A stretch of DNA of 64,000 nucleotides from Xanthomonas vasicola (GCF_000772705.2 NZ_JSBW02000027.1:231644-295643), one strand, 5' to 3'; counted from the first letter of the stretch, positions 21,328 through 31,690 are shown. Notes: generated by a model from the sequence alone, not told the origin. Made by a program: numbers and translations.

Positions 21328-22008
21328 ATGCCGATGTCCGAATCCCCCACTCCGCATGCACGCCCTTCCCTGCAACGGGTCTTTCTGACCGGATTGCTCA
21401 CCTTGCTGCCTGTCTGGTTGACCTGGGTGGTGGTGAAGTTCGTTTTCTCGCTGCTCTCCGGCATCAGCAGCCCCTGGGTGGTGCCGTTGTCCGAACGCAT
21501 CGCGGCCTCGTTCCCCGATTATCTGGGCTGGTTCAAGGCGTTATGGGTGCAGAACACCATCGCGCTGATCGCCACGGTGGCCGTCATCCTGTTTGTCGGC
21601 ATCCTGAGCCGGCGCGTGATCGGCCAGCGCCTGCTGCACTGGTTCGAAGCGATCATGCGGCGCATTCCGCTGGCCAGCGTGGTCTACGACAGCGCGCGCA
21701 AGCTGCTCGATATTTTGCAGACCCAGCCCGGCAGCACCCAGCGCGTGGTGCTGATCGACTTTCCGCATCGCGATATGAAGTCGGTAGGTCTGGTCACCCG
21801 CGTGATCAAGGAGCAGGGCACCGGCCGCGAGCTGGCGGCGGTGTATGTGCCTACCACGCCGAACCCCACCTCCGGCTACCTGGAAATCGTGCCGGTGGAA
21901 CTGCTCACGCCCACCGACTGGAGCGTGGATCAGGCGATGAGCTTCATCATTTCAGGCGGCGCAGTGGCGCCCGAATCGGTTCCCTTCACCCGAACTGCAG
22001 ATCGCTAA
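21328..22008 (+). CDS. DUF502 family membrane protein
   Basis: A 226-residue protein with two N-terminal membrane segments (VFLTGLLTLLPVWLTWVVVKFV and IALIATVAVILFVGIL). The conserved DUF502 features are RRIPLASVVYDSARKLLD, RVVLIDFPHRDMKSVGLVT and VYVPTTPNPTSGYLEIV. The function of the family is not established. The ATG at 21328 (MPMSESP) or 21334 could be used; neither has a strong ribosome binding site. It ends 4 bases before the next gene, so the two are probably co-transcribed. Confidence 0.82.
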   Translation: MPMSESPTPHARPSLQRVFLTGLLTLLPVWLTWVVVKFVFSLLSGISSPWVVPLSERIAASFPDYLGWFKALWVQNTIALIATVAVILFVGILSRRVIGQRLLHWFEAIMRRIPLASVVYDSARKLLDILQTQPGSTQRVVLIDFPHRDMKSVGLVTRVIKEQGTGRELAAVYVPTTPNPTSGYLEIVPVELLTPTDWSVDQAMSFIISGGAVAPESVPFTRTADR

Positions 22009-22012
22009 GACC

Positions 22013-22789
22013 ATGACACAGGTGCGTACCCTAGACGATCGTGCGGTACGCCTGTTCATTGCACTGGCAGCCTTCTTCTGCGTCGATGCGGCGCTGGCCG
22101 AATTCATCGGCGTCAAGATCTTCGCGCTGGAAGACACGCTCGGCATTGCGCCGTTGAACTGGAATCTGTTCGGCCAGAGCGGCTCGCTCAGCTTCACCGC
22201 CGGCACCTTGCTGTGGCCGGTGGTGTTCATCATGACCGACACCATCAACGAGTTCTTCGGCAGCCGTGGGGTGCGCTTCATCTCGTGGGTGGCTGTCGTC
22301 CTGATCGGCTACGGCTTCGTGTTCGCATTCGCGGCTATCGCACTGGCGCCGGCTGGCTGGTGGGTCACTGCGGCGCAGAACCAGGGTGTGCCGGATTACC
22401 AGGCCGCATTTGCGGCGGTGTTCGGGCAAGGCCTGTGGACCATCGGCGGCTCGCTGGTGGCGTTCCTGTTTAGCCAATTGATCGATGTCTCGGTGTTCCA
22501 CCGCATCCGCGGCGTCACTGGCGAAAAACACGTGTGGCTGCGCGCCACCGGCTCCACCGCGGTCTCGCAGGTGGTGGACAGCTTCGTGGTGATCTACATC
22601 GCCTTCGTGCTGGGCCCGCAGCATTGGTCCATTGACCAGTTCCTGGCGGTGAGTACGCTCAACTACATCTACAAGATGGGCTTTGCGGTATTGCTGATCC
22701 CGCTGTTGTATCTGGCGCGCCGCGGCATCACCGCATACCTGGGCGCCGAGCGTGCTGAACAGCTACGCGAAGAAGCCGCTGCCGACTAA
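22013..22789 (+). CDS. yhhQ: Queuosine precursor transporter, YhhQ/VUT family
   Basis: A 258-residue protein with about six membrane helices. Characteristic family segments are ALAEFIGVKIFA near the start, VFIMTDTINEFFG, and WLRATGSTAVSQVVDSFVVIY. E. coli YhhQ imports preQ0/preQ1 for queuosine tRNA modification. This homologue is slightly longer, with a short C-terminal Glu/Ala tail. It is separated from the DUF502 gene by 4 bases. Confidence 0.85.
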   Translation: MTQVRTLDDRAVRLFIALAAFFCVDAALAEFIGVKIFALEDTLGIAPLNWNLFGQSGSLSFTAGTLLWPVVFIMTDTINEFFGSRGVRFISWVAVVLIGYGFVFAFAAIALAPAGWWVTAAQNQGVPDYQAAFAAVFGQGLWTIGGSLVAFLFSQLIDVSVFHRIRGVTGEKHVWLRATGSTAVSQVVDSFVVIYIAFVLGPQHWSIDQFLAVSTLNYIYKMGFAVLLIPLLYLARRGITAYLGAERAEQLREEAAAD

Positions 22790-23063
22790 GCCGTGCGGCT
22801 CCGGCCAAGGTCATCGCCCCGCAATGTGTTGCGGTGACACCACCTGACCGCCAGTGGTCTTCATCATTGCGTAGCAGGCGAGCGCAGTGTGCGCTCTGGC
22901 CCACGCGCGGCATTTCTCCACATGCCGCAGCGCACCACACCACGCAGGTGCAGCACCGCGCCCATGCGCCGCATGAATTGCCGATAGGCGGTATGACTCT
23001 AATGGGTGGCCGTAACCGTGCGGATCGGGCAAGCTCCCCGCTCGCTTGTTTCCGGAGCCGGTA

Positions 23064-25001
23064 ATGCCCCTTCGCTTTTCCCGCCTGCTGTCCCTGGCCA
23101 TGGCCGTCCTCTTAAGCCTGTCGCTGGCGGCGCCGGCCGACGCGGCCAAGAAGAAGACCGCCAAGGCACAGACAACGCAAACGCGCGCGAAGGCGAGCAA
23201 AGGCAAGAAGACCGCCAAGCCGGCAGCCAAGAGCACCAAGGGCAAGGGCAGCAGGGCCGCTACGGTCAGGCCACGCGCGGTTGCCGCGCCGGTGGTGCTG
23301 ACCAAGGCGCAGCAGCTCAACCTGTTGTACGACCAATACTGGGACGCCTCGCTCAAGCTCAACCCGCTGCAGGCCACCTTCCAGGGCGAGAGCCGCTACA
23401 ACGACCAGTTGCCGAACTTCCTGTCGCCGGCGTTCCGCCAGCAATCGCATGATTTCACCGTGCTGTGGTTGGGCAAGGCCGAGGCACTGGGGCCCGATGG
23501 GCTAAGCGGGCAGGATCTGCTCAGCTACCAGATCTTCGTGCGCGATGCGCGCAGCGCGCTGGCCGCCGAGCAGTTCCCCAGCTGGATGCTGCCGATCAAC
23601 CAGTTCTACAACATCGCCAGCATTGCAGTGGTGTTGGGCTCGGGTACCGGCGCGCAGCCGTTCAAGACGGTCAAGGATTACGACAACTGGTCGCGGCGTG
23701 CGCTCGGCATCCCCGACCTGTTCGAGCAGGCCATCGCCAACATGCGTGCCGGCATGCAGGCCGGCGTGGTGCAGCCCAAGGTGCTGATGCAAAAGGTGTT
23801 GCCGCAGCTGGACGCGATCATTGCGCGCAATGCCGAGGACAGCCTGTTCTGGGGCCCGGTGCGCAACCTGCCCGCCGACATGCCCGAAGCCGACAAGCAG
23901 CGCATCACTGCCGAGTACAAGCGCATGATTGAAGTGCGCATCATGCCGGCCTACCGTGCATTGCGCGGCTTCATCGCCACCGAATACCTGCCCGCCTGCC
24001 GCGACAGCGATGGCCTTGCCGCCTTGCCGAATGGTGCGGCCTGGTACGCCTACGACGTACGCCAGAGCACCACCTCCGACCTGACACCGGAGCAGGTACA
24101 TCAGATCGGCCTGGATGAGGTCGCTCGCTTGCAGAGCGAAATCCAGACATTGGCCAAACAGGTCAAATTCCGCGGCACCCTGCCCAAGTTTTACAAGTTC
24201 ATGCAGACCGACCGGCGCTTCAGCTACCGCAGCGACACCGAGTTGCTGGGCACGTACCGCAGCCTGCAGGGCCGCGTGCAGCTGGCGGTACCGCGGCTGT
24301 TCAACACTCAGGGCATGCCGGCGCTGGAAGTGCGCGCGGTGGAACCGCAGCGTGCGCAATCGGCTGCCAGCGGCTCGTACATGCGCCCCAGCGGCAACGG
24401 CAGCACCCCGGGCATCTTCTACGTCAATACCTCCGACCTGCCCTCGCGCAAAACCTGGGAGGCCGAGAGCCTGTACCTGCACGAGGCCGTGCCCGGCCAT
24501 CACTACCAGCTCGGGTTGCAGCAGCAGCTGACCGATTTGCCCAAGTTCCGCCGCCTGGGCGGCGAGACGGCGTACATCGAAGGCTGGGGCCTGTATGCCG
24601 AATCGTTGGGCCGCGAGCTGGGCCTGTATCAGGATCCATACAACTATTACGGCTATCTGCAGAATGCGTTATGGCGCTCGGTCCGCCTGGTCACCGACAC
24701 CGGCCTGCACAGCAAAGGCTGGACGCGGAACCAGGCCATCGACTACATGGTGGACAACTCGGCCATGACCCGTACCGATGCCGAAGCCGAGGTGGATCGT
24801 TACATGGCCATCCCCGGTCAGGCGCTGGCCTACAAGGTGGGCGAGATGAAGATTGCGCAGTTGCGCGAACAGGCGCAGCGCGAGCTGGGCCCACGCTTCG
24901 ATGTGCGCGCCTTCCACACCGAAGTGCTCAAGGACGGTTCGGTGCCGCTGGATATATTGCAGGACAAGATCCAACGCTGGATCGCTACACAGAAGGGCTG
25001 A
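23064..25001 (+). CDS. DUF885 family secreted protein (putative metallopeptidase fold)
   Basis: A 645-residue protein with a signal peptide (LLSLAMAVLLSLSLAAPADA). A low-complexity Lys/Ala/Thr stretch (about 30-75) is followed by the DUF885 domain. The hallmark LHEAVPGHHYQLGLQ, a zinc-binding-like HExxxGHH motif, lies near residue 475, with EGWGLYAESLGRELG downstream, as in M2/M3-type peptidases. The family is annotated as uncharacterised; a peptidase role is inference. The ATG at 23064 is preceded by CCGGAG. It is monocistronic. Confidence 0.85.
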   Translation: MPLRFSRLLSLAMAVLLSLSLAAPADAAKKKTAKAQTTQTRAKASKGKKTAKPAAKSTKGKGSRAATVRPRAVAAPVVLTKAQQLNLLYDQYWDASLKLNPLQATFQGESRYNDQLPNFLSPAFRQQSHDFTVLWLGKAEALGPDGLSGQDLLSYQIFVRDARSALAAEQFPSWMLPINQFYNIASIAVVLGSGTGAQPFKTVKDYDNWSRRALGIPDLFEQAIANMRAGMQAGVVQPKVLMQKVLPQLDAIIARNAEDSLFWGPVRNLPADMPEADKQRITAEYKRMIEVRIMPAYRALRGFIATEYLPACRDSDGLAALPNGAAWYAYDVRQSTTSDLTPEQVHQIGLDEVARLQSEIQTLAKQVKFRGTLPKFYKFMQTDRRFSYRSDTELLGTYRSLQGRVQLAVPRLFNTQGMPALEVRAVEPQRAQSAASGSYMRPSGNGSTPGIFYVNTSDLPSRKTWEAESLYLHEAVPGHHYQLGLQQQLTDLPKFRRLGGETAYIEGWGLYAESLGRELGLYQDPYNYYGYLQNALWRSVRLVTDTGLHSKGWTRNQAIDYMVDNSAMTRTDAEAEVDRYMAIPGQALAYKVGEMKIAQLREQAQRELGPRFDVRAFHTEVLKDGSVPLDILQDKIQRWIATQKG

Positions 25002-25188
25002 GGCAAGCGGTCGCGGTCGTTAGACGGCGCTGACGTCGGCAGGCGCTGGTTAGCGTTGGCTTTGAGGCGGATTTGCCTTGTGTGGTCTCGTGCAACGCCG
25101 GCACCGCCTCGCAAGCTGCTTTCTGCGGGCAAGCCCCAGCTTCCCAGGTTGATCGCAAGATGGATTGTGAGGGCGTTTACAGGCCCGG

Positions 25189-26154
25189 TCAGTCCGCCAA
25201 ACGTGCCGCCGCCAATGCGGCGATATCGCGTGGTGTGGTGCGGCAGCAGCCACCGACCAAGCGCGCGCCGGCCGCCAGCCACTGCGCATGCTGGTCGGCC
25301 AAGGTGAGCGCAGTTCCGTGGCCGGCATGCCAGCGTTTGTCGCTGGCGTCGTAGTGCTCGCCGGAGTTCGGGTACACCACCAGCGGTAACGCGGTCAGCG
25401 CCGACAGGCTGTGCAATGCGTCCGTCACCTGATCCAGCGCAATGCAGTTGATACCTATCGCGATCACCTGTGTACAGGCATCCAGGGCCGGCACCACCTG
25501 CGCCAGCGGCGTGCCATCACTCAGGTGCGCGGCGTCGCGCAAGGTGAAGGAAAACCACGCATGCAGCTGCGGAAACTCGTGTTGCAGCAACCGCCGCAAC
25601 GCCACGATTTCGCCGGCCGCTGGCAATGTTTCGCAGGCCAGCAGATCTACGCCCGCCTCAGCCAGAGAAGCAATGCGCGGGCGATGGAAGTCCATCAACT
25701 GCTCCACCGGCAGCACGTAGTCGCCACGATATTCCGAACCATCGGCCAGATACGCGCCATACGGCCCAACCGAGCCGACCACCCACAACGGCGCGGCCTG
25801 CGGCTGCGCGTGCAGATGGTCGGCACGTGCCTGCACCGCCAGTTCCACGCTGCGTGCGATCAACGCCTGTGATTGCGCAACATCCAACCCGCGCGCGGCA
25901 AACCCCAGCGGCGTGGCCTGATAACTGGCGGTGATCGCGCATTGCGCACCGGCAGCGAAGTAATCGCGATGCACCTGATAGATCAACTGCGGCTGCTCCA
26001 TCAGCACACGCGCCGACCACAGCGTATCGTTGAGATCGCATCCGCGCTGTTCCAGCTCGGTGGCCAGCGCGCCATCCAGCACCACGTAACCGTCGTGCTG
26101 CAAGGCCTGGCTGAAAGGGGCGTTGGCGCGCGGATGGCGTGGAAGAATCGTCAT
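25189..26154 (-). CDS. mmuM: Homocysteine S-methyltransferase
   Basis: Transfers a methyl group from S-methylmethionine (or SAM) to homocysteine, giving methionine. The 321-residue enzyme shows the Pfam S-methyl_trans pattern: [14 protein letters not shown] at the start, the zinc-ligand Cys in GINCIAL and the paired cysteines in VGGCCRTTP. The start overlaps the stop of the upstream permease gene by 4 bases, as in the E. coli mmuPM operon, and the pairing strongly supports use of plant-derived S-methylmethionine. Confidence 0.93.
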   Translation of the reverse strand: MTILPRHPRANAPFSQALQHDGYVVLDGALATELEQRGCDLNDTLWSARVLMEQPQLIYQVHRDYFAAGAQCAITASYQATPLGFAARGLDVAQSQALIARSVELAVQARADHLHAQPQAAPLWVVGSVGPYGAYLADGSEYRGDYVLPVEQLMDFHRPRIASLAEAGVDLLACETLPAAGEIVALRRLLQHEFPQLHAWFSFTLRDAAHLSDGTPLAQVVPALDACTQVIAIGINCIALDQVTDALHSLSALTALPLVVYPNSGEHYDASDKRWHAGHGTALTLADQHAQWLAAGARLVGGCCRTTPRDIAALAAARLAD

Positions 26155-27548
26155 GCGTGCAGTCTCCGGGTCGCAAGCCATTGGGTGAGTGCGTAGGCGC
26201 CATAGCACAGCGCCACGAACGGAATGCCGCACCACAACGCGATGCGCTGCTGCGGATCGAATGCCAGCCCGATGCAGGCCAGCAGACACAGCGAAAAGCC
26301 GAGGATCGGCGTCCATGGGTACAACGGCGCGCGATACGCCAGCGTTTCCGGCGCAACGCCATCGCGCAGCAGTTGGCGACGGAAGCGGTAATGCGCGGCG
26401 CAAATGCTCAACCACACCACCACCACCGCAAACCCCGAGACCGCCGAGATCGCAACGAACACGGTGTCTGCCGCATACACGCCCGTGAGCAGTGCCAGTA
26501 ACCCACCCAACATGCTCAACGACACCGCACGCAACGGAATGCCGCGGCCGGTCAACCGCGCCAAGCCCGACGGCAAGGTGCCTTCGTTGGCCAACGACCA
26601 CAGCATGCGCGCGGCGGCATACAAACCGGAATTGGCCGCGGACAGGATCGCGGTGAGGATCACCGCATTCAAGATGTCTGCCGCGTACGGAATGCCCAAC
26701 AACTCAAATGCGCGCACGAACGGGCTGGTCTCCACCGCCGCCTGTTGGGCAGGCAGCAGCGCCGCCAGCACCAGCACCGTGCCGACGAACAACACCACCA
26801 ACCGGACCAGCGTGGTGCGGATCGCCAGTGGAATCGCGCGCGTCGGCTGCGCGGTTTCGCCGGCGGCCACACCAATCAACTCCGTCCCGGAAAATGCAAA
26901 ATTCACCGCCACCATCGTCATCAAGATCGGCAGCGTGCCGTGCGCGAACCAGCCTTCGGCGCGCAGGTGGCGCATCCCGGGTGCGGGCGACCCATCGGCC
27001 AGTGGCAGCACGCCGATCACCGCCGCACCACCCAGCACGATGAACACCAAAATGGTGACGACCTTGATCAACGAGAACCAGAACTCGCCTTCGGCAAACC
27101 AGCGCGCCGACACAGTGTTCAAGCCAAAGATCAGCGCGCAGAACAGCAGACACCACGGCCACGCCGGGCTGTGCGGAAACCAGTACTGCATGCAGAACGC
27201 GGCTGCAGTCAGGCTCGAGCCCAATGCCACCGTCCAGGTCAGCCAATACAACCACGCCACCACGTAACCGGTGGCCGGACCCAGATAACGCGCGGCATAC
27301 ACATGAAACGCGCCGGTCTGCGGCATCGCTACCGCCAACTCCCCCAGGCATTGCATCACCAGGTACACCACCAACGCGCCGAGCAGATACGCCAGCACCG
27401 TGCCCAGCGCGCCGGTGCTGGCAATGATGTACCCGGTATTGAAGAACAAGCCGGTACCGATCACGCCGCCCAGTGAGAGCATCACCAGATGGCGCACCTG
27501 CATGCTGCGCTGAAACCGCGGTGCAGTGGTGGACGATGGTTCGGGCAT
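26151..27548 (-). CDS. mmuP: S-methylmethionine permease (APC family)
   Basis: A 465-residue amino acid permease with about 12 membrane helices. The family N-terminus [34 protein letters not shown] and [18 protein letters not shown] are all present. It is assigned to S-methylmethionine because its stop codon overlaps the start of mmuM. S-methylmethionine is abundant in plant phloem, which fits a plant-associated bacterium. A general amino acid permease is the alternative. Confidence 0.85.
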   Translation of the reverse strand: MPEPSSTTAPRFQRSMQVRHLVMLSLGGVIGTGLFFNTGYIIASTGALGTVLAYLLGALVVYLVMQCLGELAVAMPQTGAFHVYAARYLGPATGYVVAWLYWLTWTVALGSSLTAAAFCMQYWFPHSPAWPWCLLFCALIFGLNTVSARWFAEGEFWFSLIKVVTILVFIVLGGAAVIGVLPLADGSPAPGMRHLRAEGWFAHGTLPILMTMVAVNFAFSGTELIGVAAGETAQPTRAIPLAIRTTLVRLVVLFVGTVLVLAALLPAQQAAVETSPFVRAFELLGIPYAADILNAVILTAILSAANSGLYAAARMLWSLANEGTLPSGLARLTGRGIPLRAVSLSMLGGLLALLTGVYAADTVFVAISAVSGFAVVVVWLSICAAHYRFRRQLLRDGVAPETLAYRAPLYPWTPILGFSLCLLACIGLAFDPQQRIALWCGIPFVALCYGAYALTQWLATRRLHA

Positions 27549-27908
27549 GGGCGCGCGTGATCGGGGGCGCTCTATCCTGCCACGCGCACGCAGACGGGCA
27601 CAGCCGTACGCAGGCGAGCTGTGACGCAGGGCCTGCTGCTCAGTCGCTGACGGTTATGCTGCCGATTGGTTTTTGCTGACTCTCCCCATGCCACACCATC
27701 GCCGTGCCGCCTTGCACACATCGTTTTGCCGCCTCGCTAGCCTGAACTGGCCTGGGCGCTCACCCACTCCACATAGCGCAACGTGCGCAGGCACTGCTGA
27801 CCTTGCTGCGCTTTACATCGCAGGCACGCGTCTGCGCTATGCATGCAGGCAGTGGTCTAACACCTCGATATCCTCCGCATTGCCGATGGCGCTACTTCGG
27901 AGCGCCGC
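27549..27908. other. Intergenic region between divergent mmuP and VOC genes
   Basis: About 360 bases without a supported gene. It must contain the promoters of the divergent mmuPM operon and the VOC protein gene, but I see no clear consensus promoter, operator palindrome or riboswitch-like fold. Confidence 0.5.
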
Positions 27909-28298
27909 ATGATGCTCGCTGGAATCCACCACGTGGCAATCATCGCCGGCGACTACGCGGTGTCCAAACAGTTCTATTGCGAGATTCTGGGCTTGCGTGT
28001 GCTCGATGAGCATTACCGACAGGCGCGCGACTCGTGGAAGCTGGATCTGGCGCTGCCCGACGGTGGGCAGATCGAGCTGTTCTCGTTCCCCAACGCGCCA
28101 CTGCGGCCCAGCCGTCCGGAAGCGCGCGGCTTGCGCCACCTCGCCTTTCGCGTCGAAGACCTGGATGCCGCCGTCGCGCATCTCAACGCACACGGCGTAG
28201 CAACCGAAGACATCCGCATCGACGAATACACCGGCCGCCGCTTCAGCTTCTTCGCCGACCCGGATGACTTGCCGCTGGAGTTGTACGAGGTCGGCTGA
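27909..28298 (+). CDS. VOC/glyoxalase-like protein (YaeR/GloA2 type)
   Basis: A 129-residue single-domain vicinal-oxygen-chelate protein. The betaalphabetabetabeta modules open with IHHVAIIAGDYAVSKQFYCE and LRHLAFRVEDLDAAVAHL, with likely metal ligands His8, a Glu in QIELFS, a His in GLRHLAF and the final Glu in LELYEVG. Close relatives are annotated as GloA2/YaeR with unproven substrates. GGAG precedes the ATG. No operon partner. Confidence 0.82.
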   Translation: MMLAGIHHVAIIAGDYAVSKQFYCEILGLRVLDEHYRQARDSWKLDLALPDGGQIELFSFPNAPLRPSRPEARGLRHLAFRVEDLDAAVAHLNAHGVATEDIRIDEYTGRRFSFFADPDDLPLELYEVG

Positions 28299-28545
28299 GC
28301 TGGCGTGCAAAACCCGGCGGTGCTGCGGCAATCTCATGCGTGCCGGGGGCATCGCACTTGTCAGGCACCGCGTCAACTCTTGGCGCTGACGGCGGACACT
28401 CCCCAGCTGCCAGGACTGTAGGACCTCAGCCACCGGGCGCCGCGTGAACGCACCCTGCAGCGCGTCTTTCCCGCACCATACTCCACGGTATACATTCGCG
28501 ATCAGGCCGCCGACGGTGGCCCTAGCAATCCCTGGGAGGGGAATC

Positions 28546-28995
28546 ATGCGCAAGACCTACAAGACCCTGATGCTGGCCCTGCCGCTGGCCGCCGCCTCGC
28601 TGCTGGCCCAGGCTGCCGAGTCGCCGGTAGGCCGCTGGACGACCATCGACGACGAAACCGGCAAGCCCAAGTCGGTGGTGCAGATCGAGCAGGCCGCCAA
28701 CGGCACGCTGACCGGCAAGGTGATCGAGATCCTGCAGTCCAACCATGGGCCCAACCCGACCTGCGACAAATGCGATGGCGCGCTCAAGGGCAAGCCGATC
28801 AAGGGCATGACCATCCTGTGGGGCCTCAAGCCCGACGGCACTGCGGTATGGAGTGGCGGCTCGGTGCTCGACCCGGCCAAGGGCAAGACCTACAAGTCCA
28901 AGATCACCCTCACCGACGGCGGCAAGAAGCTGCAGATGCGCGGCTATGTCGGCATCGAAGCGCTGGGCCGCACCCAGACCTGGGTGCGTGAGTAA
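28546..28995 (+). CDS. DUF2147 secreted protein
   Basis: A 149-residue protein. The start at 28546 is fixed by a strong GGGAGGGG just upstream. The first ~22 residues are a signal peptide (LMLALPLAAASLLAQAAE). The mature part fits DUF2147, a small beta-barrel family: PVGRWTTIDDETGKPKS, VVQIEQAANGTLTGKVIEI, and the C-terminal RGYVGIEALGRTQTWVR. A CxxC pair (CDKCDG) is present. The family's role is unknown. A strong terminator follows. Confidence 0.88.
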   Translation: MRKTYKTLMLALPLAAASLLAQAAESPVGRWTTIDDETGKPKSVVQIEQAANGTLTGKVIEILQSNHGPNPTCDKCDGALKGKPIKGMTILWGLKPDGTAVWSGGSVLDPAKGKTYKSKITLTDGGKKLQMRGYVGIEALGRTQTWVRE

Positions 28996-28997
28996 CC

Positions 28998-29197
28998 GGG
29001 AAACGGGAATCGGGAATCGTAAGAGCGGGCGCCCTTTTGGGCGCCTTTTTTTATGTTCGCCAGATCAAGACCCTTGCGAGAGGGACGGCAGTAGCGCTGG
29101 AAGCGATCGTGCCTACACGTGCCAAACGCCGGAACGCATCAGCGGCACGGCAACCGACCGCTGCAACCGATTCCCGATTCCCAACTCCCCATTCCCA
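28998..29197. repeat. Inverted pair of short repeats around a terminator
   Basis: Direct copies (CGGGAAACGGGAATCGGGAA, 28998-29017) and inverted copies (GATTCCCGATTCCCAACTCC, about 29169-29188, then CCATTCCC) flank the terminator and lead up to metG. The pair is another member of the family seen at lpxB, rnhB, dnaE-accA, 17.6 kb and 31.3 kb. Confidence 0.7.
29028..29052 (+). terminator. Intrinsic terminator of the DUF2147 gene
   Basis: GGCGCCC (29028-29034), loop TTTT, GGGCGCC (29039-29045), then seven T (29046-29052). Confidence 0.92.
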
Positions 29198-29236
29198 CTA
29201 ATGCGATAATCGCGCGTCCCCCGCATTACGCCTGCC

Positions 29237-31315
29237 ATGACCCGCACCGCACTCGTCACCACTGCCCTGCCCTACGCCAATGGCCCGCTGCATCTTGGCC
29301 ATCTGGTCGGCTATATCCAGGCCGATATCTGGGTGCGCGCGCGCCGGTTGCGCGGCGACAAAACCTGGTTTGTTTGCGCCGACGACACCCACGGCACGCC
29401 GATCATGCTTGCTGCCGAGAAGGCCGGGGTGACCCCGGAAGCCTTTATCGCCAGCATCCAGGCCAGCCATGAGCGCGATTTCGCTGCGTTCGGGGTGACC
29501 TTCGACCATTACGACTCGACCAATTCGCCGGTCAATCGCGAGCTCACCGAGGCCTTCTACACCAAGCTGGAGGCTGCCGGTCACATCAGCCGCCGCTCGG
29601 TGGCGCAGTTCTACGACCCGGCCAAGGGCATGTTCCTGCCGGACCGCTACATCAAGGGCATCTGTCCCAACTGCGGCAGCGCCGACCAGTACGGCGACAA
29701 CTGCGAAGTCTGCGGCGCGACCTATGCACCGACCGAGCTGAAAGAGCCGAAATCGGTGATCTCCGGCGCGACGCCGGAGCTGCGCGATTCAGAACATTTC
29801 TTCTTCGAAGTAGGCCATTTCGACGGCTTCCTGCGCGAGTGGCTGGCTGGCGATGTGGCGCTGCCCGGCGTCAAGGCCAAGCTCAAGGAATGGCTGGATA
29901 CCGAGGGCGGCCTGCGCGCCTGGGACATTTCGCGCGATGCGCCGTATTTCGGTTTCCAGATTCCCGGCCAGCCGGGCAAGTATTTCTACGTGTGGCTGGA
30001 TGCGCCGATCGGCTACCTGTGCAGCTTCAAGACGCTGTGCGCGCAGATGGGCGAAGACTTCGCATCGCATCTGCGTGCCGGCACGCAGACCGAGCTGCAT
30101 CACTTCATCGGCAAGGACATCGTGAATTTCCACGGCCTGTTCTGGCCGGCGGTGCTGCATGGTACCGGCCACCGCGCGCCAACCCGCCTGCACGTCAATG
30201 GCTACCTGACCGTGGACGGCGCCAAGATGTCTAAGTCGCGCGGCACCTTTGTGATGGCGCGGACCTTCCTGGATGTCGGCCTGGAACCCGAAGCGCTGCG
30301 CTATTACTTTGCGGCCAAGTCTTCCGGCGGGGTGGACGATCTTGACCTCAACCTGGGCGATTTCATCGCGCGGGTGAATGCGGACCTGGTCGGCAAGTTC
30401 GTCAACCTGGCCAGCCGCTGCGCCGGTTTCATCGGCAAGCGCTTCGACGGCAAGCTGGCCGAGGCACTGCCCGATGCAGCGCAGTACGACCGCTTCGTCG
30501 CCGCACTGGCGCCGATCCGCGAGGCCTACGAGCGCAACGATGCCGCCAGCGCGATCCGCCAGACCATGGCGCTGGCCGACGAGGCCAACAAATACATCGA
30601 CGACACCAAACCGTGGGTGATCGCCAAGCAGGACGGCGCCGACGCGCAACTGCAATCGGTGTGCACGCAGGGCCTGAACCTGTTCCGGATCCTGGTGGCC
30701 GCGCTCAAGCCGATCCTGCCGCGTACCTGTGCCGAAGCCGAAGCGTTCCTGTCGGCACCGATGACCAGTTGGGAGGACGTGATCCGCCCGCTGACTTCGC
30801 ACACGATCCAGCCCTACACCGCCTTGTTCACCCGTATCGACCCCAAATTGATCGACGCCATGACCGACGCTTCCAAAGACACCCTCGCTGCACCGGCTGC
30901 AACCAGCACCAAGCCAGCAGCGGCCAAGGCAGATGCAAAGCCTGCTGCACCCGCCAATCCCGAGTCCCCAATCTCCACTCCCAGCTTCGTCGGCATGGAC
31001 GACTTCGCCAAACTCGATCTGCGCATCGGCAAGGTGCTGGTCTGCGAATTCGTGGAAGGCTCGGACAAGCTGCTGCGCTTCGAACTGGATGCCGGCGAGC
31101 TAGGCAAGCGGCAGATTTTCTCGGGCATCCGCGCCAGCTACGGCGAGCCGGAAACGCTGGTCGGCCGCAGCGTGGTGTTCATCGCCAACCTGGCCCCGCG
31201 CAAGATGCGCTTCGGCATCAGCGAAGGCATGATTCTGTCGGCCGGCTTCGACGGCGGCGCCCTGGCGCTGCTGGATGCCGATAGCGGCGCGCAGCCGGGC
31301 ATGCCGGTTAGGTGA
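29237..31315 (+). CDS. metG: Methionyl-tRNA synthetase
   Basis: Charges tRNA-Met with methionine. The 692-residue protein has the class I signature near the start (PYANGPLHLGHLVG), a zinc knuckle (CPNCGSADQYGDNCEVCG), the KMSKS loop (AKMSKSRGTF), an anticodon-binding helical domain and a C-terminal EMAP/tRNA-binding domain (MDDFAKLDLRIGKVL, about residues 593-692). The linker before that last domain (about 550-590) is Ala/Pro/Lys rich and ends NPESPISTPS, encoded by inverted GATTGGGG-type repeat sequence inserted in frame. Confidence 0.97.
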   Translation: MTRTALVTTALPYANGPLHLGHLVGYIQADIWVRARRLRGDKTWFVCADDTHGTPIMLAAEKAGVTPEAFIASIQASHERDFAAFGVTFDHYDSTNSPVNRELTEAFYTKLEAAGHISRRSVAQFYDPAKGMFLPDRYIKGICPNCGSADQYGDNCEVCGATYAPTELKEPKSVISGATPELRDSEHFFFEVGHFDGFLREWLAGDVALPGVKAKLKEWLDTEGGLRAWDISRDAPYFGFQIPGQPGKYFYVWLDAPIGYLCSFKTLCAQMGEDFASHLRAGTQTELHHFIGKDIVNFHGLFWPAVLHGTGHRAPTRLHVNGYLTVDGAKMSKSRGTFVMARTFLDVGLEPEALRYYFAAKSSGGVDDLDLNLGDFIARVNADLVGKFVNLASRCAGFIGKRFDGKLAEALPDAAQYDRFVAALAPIREAYERNDAASAIRQTMALADEANKYIDDTKPWVIAKQDGADAQLQSVCTQGLNLFRILVAALKPILPRTCAEAEAFLSAPMTSWEDVIRPLTSHTIQPYTALFTRIDPKLIDAMTDASKDTLAAPAATSTKPAAAKADAKPAAPANPESPISTPSFVGMDDFAKLDLRIGKVLVCEFVEGSDKLLRFELDAGELGKRQIFSGIRASYGEPETLVGRSVVFIANLAPRKMRFGISEGMILSAGFDGGALALLDADSGAQPGMPVR

Positions 31316-31690
31316 TGGGATTGGGGATTGGGGATTGGGGAATTGGGATTCGTAAGAGCCGGTTTGCTCGGTCTGCAAGATCTGCCAATTGCGAGTTTGA
31401 AATCGCAGCACTCACCACTCCAAACATGGCATTAGGCTTGAGGGCGGTTGACAGAACCTGCTGAAAACACGAAATAGTTGGGCAGGTGCGGCGCCGCGCG
31501 CTATTAAGCCCCCTCTGCTCGCGGGAGAGGGTACGAGCGAAGCCACACGGGACTGGCAACTGCACGTGGCTTCGCCTATACCCTCATCCGCCCCTGCGGG
31601 GCACCGTCTCCCTCATAAAGGGGGACAATGTCCCAAATGGGAGAAGGAAAATCAGCAACACCGCTTCAACCCATCCCCAATCCCCGCCCC
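31316..31690. repeat. Repeat-rich intergenic region between metG and the HAD gene
   Basis: It starts with five GGGGATT-type units (31314-31352; for example GGGATTGGGGATTGGGGATT) and ends with inverted copies (CATCCCCAATCCCCGCCCC, 31672-31690). Between them lies a second repeat type rich in CCCCTCT...GAGAGGG and CCGCCCCTGCGGGGC arms (about 31509-31645), typical of Xanthomonas intergenic palindromes. No gene is seen. Confidence 0.65.

Noticed and set aside
26154..27908. SAM- or methionine-responsive riboswitch upstream of mmuPM
   Set aside because: No conserved riboswitch core could be seen in the intergenic region.
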